Assembly (NCBI GenBank): GCA_029204225.1
Contig: CM055100.1
Span: 11,543,272 to 11,603,271 of the forward strand
Origin: Diphasiastrum complanatum
Lineage: Eukaryota > Streptophyta > Lycopodiopsida > Lycopodiales > Lycopodiaceae
Length of the DNA: 60,000 bases
Direction of reading: 5' to 3'
Positions 11,140 through 19,204 of this stretch are shown here, piece by piece. The stretch's first letter is position 1, and each line of letters starts with the position of its first letter. The position numbers and the translations under genes were made by a program. Below the pieces are notes generated by a model, which made no database searches, was not told the DNA's origin, and was given only the letters and a program-made list of their open reading frames with translations.

Positions 11140-12296
11140 TGGCATAGCATCGTTTATCGATGGTAATTTGAAATCATAGTATGTATGTCTTGAAATATTA
11201 CATCCGTAGAGACAAATGCTACATTGATGGATGGATCATAAACTTTGTAAGCTTTATGTTCATCAAATAAGCTAGTGAAAATACATTTATTTGTTCTATG
11301 ATCCAGTTTCTTCCTAAGCTATTTAGGAATGTGACCAAAACAAATACAACCAAAGATCTTTAAATGGGTAACAATAGGCTTGTGTCCATGCCAAACTTCA
11401 TAAGGAGTTTTTTTGTTGACGGCTTTGGTGCTGGATCTGTTCTGTAAGTAACAGGTTGTGGCAGTAGCTTCTGTCCAAAACTTCACAGGTAGGTGCGCTT
11501 GATGTAGCATGGATCTAGCTGAGTTGAGAAGAGTTCGATTCTTCCTTTTTGCAATTCCATTTTGTAAAGGTGAATAGGAAATGGTGAACTGTCTTCTTAT
11601 ACCATGTTCAACCATATAGTCAGACATCTCATTAGAGAGGTATTCGACGCCACCATCAGTTCGGAGTGCTTTCATTTCTGTAGACGTTTGTGTCTTAGCC
11701 ATGGCCTTGAATCTCTTGAAGCATTCAAAGGCTTTTGATTTGTGCTTAATGAATATGACTATAGACCATCTAGAATAACCATCTATGAAAGTGATAAAAT
11801 AGATTGCACCTCCTAGGCATTGGACCACAAAGATCGCTATGTAAAAGATCCAATACATGCTTTGTTTTGATGGAATGTGATTTGGGAAACTTGCTTCTAG
11901 AGTGCTTCACATAGATGCATGATTCAAAAAATCAAGATATCCTATCTAATAAAGAAGAGAAATACAATCCATCAATTAAATTATTACAACGCATATAAGA
12001 AAATGATATTGCATTCACGTGTCCAAAACGACTATGCCACATAATAGCATTATCGTTTACATTTTCATGAGAGATACTAGCTAATGCAACTGAATTAGAG
12101 AGTATGTAAAGATTTTTGACTCTAGTGCATGTAGTCAGAGTAGTATCTTCATCAAAGATTGTACATTGTTCAGATGAGAAAGTAACAGTGTAAAGTAACA
12201 GTGTAGCCCTCATCAGTCATCTTAGAAACTGACAACGGGTTCTTTGACAACTGAGGTACGTGAAGAACATTGGTGACATGAATAGAAAGATCGGCT
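11140..12296 (-). pseudogene. Ty1/copia GAG-pre-integrase and integrase, catalytic Glu replaced
   Basis: It begins at about 12296 with the end of the protease-linker region (HVTNVLHVPQLSKNPLSV). The GAG-pre-integrase motif IMWHSRFGHVN follows near 12030. The integrase core at 11858-11319 has FITFIDGYSRW (first Asp) and ALRTDGGVEYLS (second Asp). The usual NG.AERKN box reads NGIAKRKN, so the catalytic Glu is Lys (codon at 11549-11547). The C-terminal segment (KAYKVYDPS, VIFQD) lies at 11300-11170 in a shifted frame. Gag is absent: the 5' side is cut at 12296, where the L element's LTR sequence starts. Confidence 0.9.
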
Positions 12297-12825
12297 GTCG
12301 GGACCATTTGGTCCAAGAATTGGTTGTCTCCATATCTATCGCGGCTTGTGGTTCTGAGTGTTCCTTGCATGAACGTGAATGGGTTAAGCTCTTGGGGAAC
12401 GGGCTCTAACCTGTCGGCTGAGTTGGATGGCTTGCTTGGATGGAAGTTACCTGTTTATGGCTGTCCAGTCTGGCGTGGCGCCAGGTTGGCTTCCAGCGCT
12501 CGTGACGAAGCTTTCAGTTGGTTAAGTCTGATGTAAGTCAGACCGCTTGCTTGGAATGGATGTTACTCATTTTTAACGAAACTTCGAGTTGGTTAAGTTT
12601 CATGTATGTCGGGCGGCTTGCTTGGAGGGAAGTCACCCACATCGAGACCCCCGATCTGGCATGGCGCCAGGTTCTCAATGTTGGTTTTCGGAACTTCAAG
12701 CTGGTTAAGTCTGATCGTTGTTGGCGAGTTGGCTGCTTGTATGTCAAGTGGGTTTGGATCGCAAGAGTTGAAGGCTGGAAAGCTAAGTCGTGGTTCCCGG
12801 CTCCCTTTGGGATGCATGCGCTACA
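12297..12825 (+). repeat. L element 5' LTR, 3' half only
   Basis: Aligns with 15243-15773 of the 3' LTR. It contains repeated GGTTAAG...CTTGCTTGGA modules and two TGGCGCCAGGTT boxes. The final TACA at 12822-12825 is the LTR end. It starts at the copia junction inside the second unit of the 37-bp LTR duplication. Confidence 0.85.
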
Positions 12826-12827
12826 TG

Positions 12828-12840
12828 TGGTATCAGAGCC
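12828..12840 (+). promoter_or_regulatory. Primer-binding site, initiator tRNA-Met type
   Basis: TGGTATCAGAGCC, two bases after the LTR end. This is the standard plant LTR-element PBS complementary to the 3' end of initiator tRNA-Met. The same site lies at 20510-20498 and 42013-42001 in the antisense copies. Confidence 0.93.
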
Positions 12841-12908
12841 GACTGGCCGGTCAGCCTTGCGGATCTCACGGAAATGGCCACGGTTTGGGGTTCATCAAGA
12901 CAACTGTT

Positions 12909-13297
12909 GTGCAAGGTGTTGCCCACAGTGTAAGCGCTGGTGCGTCCATGGTCGGGGTGGTCGGCAGAACGGGGGACTTGATGAGTCAAGGTGCTGCCCT
13001 TGAGGTGTAAGCACGATCAGTTCTCACGGTTTGGGACTAGCGCTGTATGCACGTACGACAGATGAGGCAGTGTGCTGCCATTAGGTTGGTGTAAGCACGG
13101 TCTGTGCCTTGTGGGGTGCGGGGTGACATATTCGAACTGTGCGGGTTAACCATTGATACAGAGATGCTGCTCGAATTCAGGTGTAAAGCACGGTTGGTTG
13201 GCTGCGGGATAGTTGCCGATCGTTTAGCTATAAGGGTTATTGACCAAAAAGTGATGGGGCATGACCGAGGCAATGTGCTGCTTAATGGTGAAAGCAC
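12909..13297 (+). other. Array of five short hairpins in the L leader
   Basis: Five modules are spaced about 81-111 bp apart, each with a GTGCT-type arm, a 14-20 base loop containing GGTGTA, and an AGCAC-type arm. The arm pairs are 12909/12933-12937 (GTGC...GC with wobble), 12991-12995/13010-13014, 13072-13076/13094-13098, 13164-13168/13187-13191 (four pairs) and 13275-13279/13293-13297. Most are followed by GG.. and GTT. The same array, reverse-complemented, lies at 20034-20429 and 41537-41932. The position just after the PBS suggests a packaging or dimerisation signal; this is inference. Confidence 0.7.
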
Positions 13298-13700
13298 GGA
13301 TAGTTGCAGGGGTGTCCTATGTGGGCTGATTCTATGATCGATTTGTATGGGCGCGGTCAGGAAAAGGTCCGTTGGCAAGACCATCTCAAAGGGGGACCTT
13401 GTCTTTGTTACTTGTTAGTAAACCTGCCTGAGTGTCTTACTTGTATGTATTCGTGGTGAGTCTTAGTACTCGTGCTGTGCCTGGTTTGCATGATTGCTTG
13501 TGATACAAGGAGCTGATGGCTCAAGAAGGATCAAAATGGGGGCAAATTCAAGGTGACCTAGCCATACTCACACGAGGAGACTGGCAAACTTTGGACCTAA
13601 TAAGTTGACAAGTTTTTGTTGTGGGAAGGAAAGCTTGTTATAGGTTTTCTCAGGACCATCAATGATGATGAAACATATGAGTACGGTGGCTTGTGTTATG

Positions 13701-14085
13701 TGTAAGGCAACTGATCAATGAAGGAACTGTGAAAGTCTTGCATGAGAGACTTGGTATTTCGAACGGACGCTAAGGGACAATTCGCGTTGAGATTGGACTA
13801 GTGCAAACTCTGGGTGCATGTGTCTGATTCAAAGAGAGTTACTTGAAGCCAAGCTCGATGTACACTTCTTGTTTTGACTGTGAGGCAACTTATCAGTGAT
13901 GGGATTGTGAAAGTCAAGTTTTGCAAAACGGACATGGTGCTTCAAACAAACGCGAAGAGATAGTTTGTAAGTGGATCAAACTGGTGCGACCCTTTGGCTT
14001 TCCACGAGGTCAATGGTTACATTTGGGTTGATTCAAAGAGCTACTTCAAGCTAAGTGAGAGGTGCATTGCGAAGTACTCAATCTT
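13701..14085 (+). repeat. Imperfect duplication of about 180 bp in the L internal region
   Basis: The unit at 13701 (GTAAGGCAACTGATCAATGA) recurs at 13878 (GTGAGGCAACTTATCAGTGA). The shared order is TTGTGAAAGTC, a GGTNTTTC/GGTGCTTC block, GATTCAAAGAG and CTTGAAGC/CTTCAAGC. No stable coding frame spans both. Confidence 0.6.
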
Positions 14086-14626
14086 TGCCTACCTTAAAGA
14101 GCCAAGCTAGAAAAGTATCAAGATCAGGCTGGGACAAGGAGAGAAATCAAGGTGCAGAAGCAACAAGGCACGGAGTGGACCATAAAGTGGGCAATTAAAT
14201 GATAAATCCTTTGGCTCAGGGAGCCTTGATACCTGTGCAGAACTTATCAAATCTGGAGCTCATGGAGCTCAACACAAAAGTGCATCAAGGACAAATCAGG
14301 AGCTCAAAGGAGTTCCAAAAGTCAAAAGTCAGAAGTGATAGGGGCGAACATTTCAAAGAAAGGCCTCTGTCACCAGTTAATAAGGTTCTTGGGTTTTACG
14401 AAAGCGATATCAAATCTACGCTTTTCCCAAACATAGATATATTTTCAAGTTATGTAATTTAGCAGTACAAAGAGTTGAGCCTCCGACTTGTGGTGTGCCA
14501 GCTTCAATGTTAATAAAAAGTGGCCAGTAAATTGAGTACTGTGCCAAGTAGCTTAAATGTATAGTTATTTTAATTGGGAGACACCTTTACTTTAATCTGA
14601 CATCTGATGAGAACACCAGATTTTAT

Positions 14627-14640
14627 AAAGGTGGGGTGGA
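14627..14640 (+). promoter_or_regulatory. Polypurine-rich tract before the 3' LTR
   Basis: AAGGTGGGGTGGA-type sequence ends at the base before the LTR's TGTTGTAAAG. This is the position and composition expected of the plus-strand primer. Confidence 0.75.
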
Positions 14641-15773
14641 TGTTGTAAAGCTATCTTCATAAGCTTTACTTTCGGTGCCACTGGCGCCAGCAGCGCCCCT
14701 GCTGCTCCCGGCGCCAACGGCGCCGGCACCACTGTGACCAGAACCCAGCAGGTGCCAAGTTCCTATGGCTGAAAATCTTTGATCGGTTCTAGCGAAGTCA
14801 AGAGAGCTTAGATCGATGTGCAATCACCTCACACGATCTAGGCATGATTAAAGGAAGCCTGGGGATCAATAAAATCTAGAGAGAGAGAGAATGACTTTCT
14901 AGAAAGAGAAAATCCTAGAGAGGGAAAAACGTGCTTTACCAGCCTGGGTAGAGTTGCTTGGTATGAGGGGGGTTGCCGAATCCCACCAATACTATAGGGG
15001 AGTGCGGGTTGCGACTCAAGGCGAGCTCCAACCAAGTCTCAGCCTCCCTTGTTGGAATGTTTTCATGGCTCTCGCCTTGGCATGCTAGCGCCCCATAGAC
15101 TAGGGTCGGTCACACACTTGCGGTAAAAGCGCCAGTTGTAAGGCCGCTTCAAAATTTTTAAGTTGGCACATAGCTGAGGGTCGTATCCCGGGACGCCAGC
15201 GGTATGCCGTCGGGACCATTCGCTCCGTGGTGCCAGCGGTATGCTGTCGGGACCATTTGGTCTAGGAACTGGTTGTCTCCATATCTGTCGCAGCTTGTAG
15301 TTCTGAGTGTTCCTTGCATGAACATGAATGGGTTAAGCTCTTGGGGAACGGGCTCTAACCTGTCGGCTGAGTTGGATGACTTGCTTGGGTGGAAGTTACC
15401 TGTTTATGGCTGTCCAGTCTGGCGTGGCGCCAGGTTGGCTTCCAGCGCTCGTGACGAAGCTTTCAGTTGGTTAAGTCTGATGTAAGTCAGACCGCTTGCT
15501 TGGAATGGATGTTACTCGTTTGTAGCTTCGAGTTGGTTAAGTTTGATGTATGTCGGGCGGCTTGCTTGGAGGGAAGTCACCCACATCGGGACCCATGATC
15601 TGGCATGGCGCCAGGTTGGATCTCAATGTTGGTTTTCGGAACTTCAAGTTGGTTAAGTCTGATCGTTGTTGGCGAGTTGGCTGCTTGTATGTCAAGTGGG
15701 TTTGGATGTCAAGAGTTGAAGGCTGGGAAGCTAAGTCGTGGTTCCCGGATCCCTTTGGGATGCCTACGCTTTA
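14641..15773 (+). repeat. L element 3' LTR
   Basis: Starts TGTTGTAAAGC and ends in ...GATGCCTACGCTTTA, a decayed version of GCGCTACA. It contains a cluster of GGCGCC palindromes (14683-14736), an AATAAA signal at about 14867, GA repeats (14878-14890), a 37-bp tandem duplication (15195-15268) and three to four GGTTAAG...CTTGCTTGGA modules. Compared with the antisense copies it lacks about 77 bp after CACACACTTG (15120). Confidence 0.85.
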
Positions 15774-16260
15774 GGTGGTTCATCTGGGGTATTCCACTCT
15801 TAGCCTAGTACATCCCTCAATTCTATATCGTCATATGTTGATGTTTCAGAGCTAGTATCACTATCAATGAGTTCTTCCCATTCAGTTGATGCAATTGGCA
15901 CTCTCTCAGATTGAGGTACTTCTGGATATCCATCAACCACTACTTTTCTTTTCCTCTTCCAGAAACTAATACTCCATATGGGATATCGACTATGCATCTA
16001 CTTAGTTGTGAAGCCAGGGACGTCCTAATAAGATAGAATATCCCCTACTACTAGGATGCATCTTCATAACGTAGAAATCGATGTAGGTGTTCTTTCCAGC
16101 TACGATAATTGAAGTATGTTTGAATTCTCCATCATGTCTTATAACAGAGTTATTGTATAATTTCAATGTTGTTAAAGTGACAAGGTTCAAGTTCAAATCC
16201 CAAGCGATCGGCCAATTCTGAGCTAAGGATGTTGACTGCAGATCCAACATCTACTATTGC
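15774..16260 (-). pseudogene. Ty3/gypsy retropepsin (protease) fragment
   Basis: The frame 16250-16002 has the distal half of a gypsy-type aspartic protease: KLYNNSVIRHDGEF, TSIIVAGKNTYIDFYVMKM and YSILLGRPWLHN. The YS.LLGRPWLH motif is the family hallmark. The catalytic DSG/DTG side is lost or unreadable. Frame changes follow near 16000, and a charged tail (VVVDGYPEVPQ) continues to 15800. Homology ends where the L element's 3' LTR begins. It could derive from the same element as the RT at 3640-4385, but this cannot be shown here. Confidence 0.8.
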
Positions 16261-16769
16261 TCCTGCAGTACTGTAGTTACTCTAATGAGTTGACAACCCC
16301 ATTTCTAGCATCATATACAAGAAATCAGCATCTCTCCGTATCTTAATACTACAAAACTGGAGATAGAGACTGAACTTTGTACACAAGAACTTATAGACTA
16401 CAATCTGTTTAGATTCAGAGTTATAAAAATTCGTTTTTGATCAATACTTTCTTATTGTCTAAAGTTGTCTCTTAATTCCACACGTTTATTCAATCAAGGC
16501 AAAAACTGTTCTATTAGTACATACATCAGAAACAGACCCGATTAAAGACACTAATATTAGTTTGATTTATTCAAGCTTTCATCGTGTTCTTGGAGGAAGA
16601 ATTGTTATCATTTTCCTACAGAAATGGCTTCTGAATTGGAGTAGACTACTTGTCGCTCAATAATTTTGTCTGATTGTAAATCTTCAGAAACTCCTTTTAG
16701 GGGGGGGGGGGGAATTTACTGGATCTTCTTGTATATATTACAAATATTTATAGTTCTATATCGTTCAAC
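16261..16769. other. Non-coding spacer with a G13 run
   Basis: AT-rich sequence with no recognised gene. It includes a 13-base G homopolymer at 16700-16712, which is also a likely site of length error in sequencing. Confidence 0.5.
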
Positions 16770-17069
16770 GATATGGAAGATGCTTTTGCTTTGGGAGAAG
16801 ATGAAATCTTCTCAATTTTTTCAAAAGAATTGTTAGAATTTTCAGATATCATTGATTATGATTATGATGATCGCGAGGCCGAGATTGATATGTGAAGGAT
16901 GAAAAATGGAAATTTGGCGAGGCATTGGATGCTATAATGGAAAAATACAAAGCTTATTTTGAATCCTTGCTGAGTGAAATGGAATTTCAGAAAAGGTATC
17001 CACGGTCAAGAATTCATCATGAACTAGTGAGAACTGAAGAGTCTAGTGGTGGTGACGATATTACATAAA
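16770..17069 (+). pseudogene. Unrecognised acidic protein remnant
   Basis: An ATG at about 16771 opens a short acidic frame (MEDAFALGEDEIFSIF, then DYDYDDREAEID) that stops at TGA near 16894. A frame one step over continues EALDAIMEKYKAYFESLLSE and RYPRSRIHHELVRTEESS and ends at TAA near 17068. Together they look like one N-terminal region with a single frameshift. The basic R.R..H.E stretch recalls the region before the nuclease domain of PIF/Harbinger-type proteins, but no catalytic motif is visible. I do not assign a family. Confidence 0.35.
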
Positions 17070-17440
17070 ACATATGGTTGGTTTCGATGGTGATGATCTT
17101 GTAAGTTGAGACCTTATACTTCTATTGTTCTTTTTTTTGTAATTGTAATTTTCACCTTTCAATCTAAAGATATCTCTTATTACTCTTCTTTACAGAATAC
17201 CATCAAAGTAGATTCCTTTGCTATAAGATGTGGAGGTCTTCGCGAGGGATCAGGAGCTATTGGGGCACAAGGATGCATCCCTTGCCCATTATTTGAAGAA
17301 TTTTGTAAATAACGAAATTTTTATATATCATACGAGTTATAATCCATTCACGGCAACCATTATAACGGCAATTAGAGCATTGTCTATTTGCTTAGGAGGC
17401 CACAATTGTGCCATAGAAATATTCAAAATTGTTTTTGTTA
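17070..17440. other. Spacer, nothing firmly recognised
   Basis: Short frames only (for example DASLAHYLKNFVNN near 17280-17310). No motif supports a family. Confidence 0.35.
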
Positions 17441-19200
17441 AGTTCAATTGCCTTTTCATCTAATATGGCAACGGATACGTACTTGAACATAATATCCTAT
17501 ACTATAAGAACTTCCATGAATCTGACGATACTTCAATAATGTCAAAGAAATTTGTGCAATTTTGATTTCTGAAGAAGATATTCTGATTCGATCATTTAAT
17601 GATGTATGATCGCCTAGGCGGTGTTGAGCAGCGGAAATAAGGGACATTGTATATCCAGAATCTGATCAGATGCCTGGCTAAGGGCTCTAATTTTTTCAAG
17701 CAAGTTTTTGTGTTCTTAAAGCTTACCTTATTAACATGGGACTTATGTTGAACAGATATGAAGCCAATCGAATGTACCTTAAGGGTGGGGGCGGTTTGTT
17801 TCATATATGAAAGAAACACAAGCCGTGGGCCTCGATGAGGGTCACATATTATTAGATTGTTTTCCTCATTTTAGACAGATACTTTTCGGGCATCCACCCA
17901 AGCGTGGGCACGGAACTCAAACCAGTTAAGCAAGCCGCAGGCTCAGTCCAAGAACTCATCAAAGCATACAGCGCGCCGCCAAACAATGCAGGTATACCCA
18001 AGATCAAAATGCCAAGTGACGAGCTATGGATATCCCAACAAGCAAAGCCCTTGAATTACAAGTGTCTACCAAACGCAGTACCAGTCATTAGCCAGGGCTG
18101 AACTTGAACCTCTTCGACGTCTCAAGCGAGCCTATAGTTTGAACTATAAAGAGAATTTATGTTTGCATGGCAAAAGAAAAGCCGCGTTTCCACTTATTCG
18201 TTACTCACGTTATAGAGTTTAAGCTCCTGAGAGAGGTTTCTGCAACAGGAAGCACAGATTTCCGGAAAAGATACGTAAAACTCATCACATCTCGATGATA
18301 CATCGTATATTTTCTTGAAAGCTGGAGCCAGCAGTAGGAAATAGCTATTTGCTGTCATTTTCTGTAGTTACTGTTCCAGCTTCCATGCATATCCTGAGTC
18401 GGTGAGTCCTGATCTTCAACGTCCTAGCTCCCAAGTACTGATTCCCAATGTCCGTGCATACCTCGATGTTCTTATACATTGATCGTGCTCGCCGTTCATG
18501 TGGGTGATCCTGACACACTATGAAAATCTGTTGGAGAATGTTCAGGAATCATAGGAGCGAGGATTGAGCAGGGTGTCTGGGAGCTGCGATTCGCGAATGA
18601 GAGGGTGGTCCTGTGAGTCCGACTCCTGTCTCAAGTGTCACGTTCTGCTCTTTCGAGTGGTGCTTATCCGCGGCGCCTAATTACATTGTTTTTTCTTTCT
18701 CAATAATGCACTACCTAACCTGACCTGCCTCCTCCATGAAGAGTAGATTTCTTTTGGATTTGTTTGTGTTGCAACGAGCTGAATGAATTTATGGAGCTAG
18801 GAGCATGGCCTTTAGCTATGCAGCTAAGGTGTAGGCTATAGGGATCATATGCTTAAAATTGTCACTAATTGATGTGCGAAGTTTTAGTGGACCTCATTTT
18901 AGCATTGCCTTGCAAAAGGCAATGCTGTGTGTTCAAGTTGATCAATGAAGATTATTCAAAAGTTAATGTTAAAATCTATGTTGTAAATTACAAGGGTATG
19001 TCCATAACAATCTTTGCCATATACTCTTTTTGCCACATTGCTAAGGATTGTATTTGCAAGAACTCATTCCTCTTTCTCTGTATACGTGCACCTTCATATA
19101 TAGGAGACTTGTCATTGGTAAGGATTTTGATTTACTTCTTGATTTTTGTACTTTGAAAATTGATATACTTAAAATATGTTTAATCTTATGCTTGCATTTA
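17441..19200 (+). repeat. Dispersed repeat R, copy a (longest)
   Basis: Homologous to 26888-28245, starting at AATTGCCTTTTCAT and ending at ATGCTTGCATTT. The match ends at the left edge of the inserted antisense L element. The central block (18195-18650) is also found inverted at 5905-6320. The repeat contains a short open frame 17904-18101 (SVQELIKAYSAPPNNAGIPK...), a second frame at 18869-19156, and the perfect hairpin at 18901-18926. The start of the 21.5-kb tandem unit (17931) lies inside it. I recognise no protein. It could be a captured gene fragment or part of a larger transposon. Confidence 0.75.
18901..18926 (+). other. Perfect 11-bp hairpin with GCAA loop in repeat R
   Basis: Arms AGCATTGCCTT and AAGGCAATGCT are exact reverse complements around GCAA, a GNRA-type tetraloop if transcribed. 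It is identical at 27928-27953, 40404-40429 and 49791-49816. Confidence 0.85.
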
Positions 19201-19204
19201 AAAA

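Larger units (their letters stand above)
12297..15773 (+). mobile_element. Non-coding (non-autonomous) LTR element, family L
   Basis: The layout is a partial 5' LTR (12297-12825), a PBS (12828-12840), a 1.8-kb internal region without gag or pol motifs, a purine-rich tract (14627-14640) and a full 3' LTR (14641-15773). The LTRs start TGTTGTAAAG, and the 5' copy ends TACA just before the PBS. The overlapping parts of the two LTRs are close to identical apart from scattered substitutions and small indels. Other copies of the family sit at 19205-21733 and 40706-43238 (both antisense). The internal ORFs are not conserved in family members and resemble no protein. Replication would depend on enzymes supplied by another element. 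The 5' LTR is cut by the junction with the copia pseudogene, so no target-site duplication can be read. Confidence 0.85.

Noticed and set aside
12828-12840. TGGTATCAGAGCC as part of a tRNA gene
   Set aside because: No cloverleaf can be formed around it. Its place directly after an LTR end fits a primer-binding site.
14635-15780. GGTGG on both sides of the 14641-15773 LTR as a target-site duplication
   Set aside because: The left GGTGG belongs to the polypurine tract and is one base off. A 5' LTR and PBS lie upstream, so this is a 3' LTR and not a solo LTR insertion.
16700-16712. G13 run as a functional motif
   Set aside because: A single homopolymer with no repeat context. Length in assemblies is unreliable.
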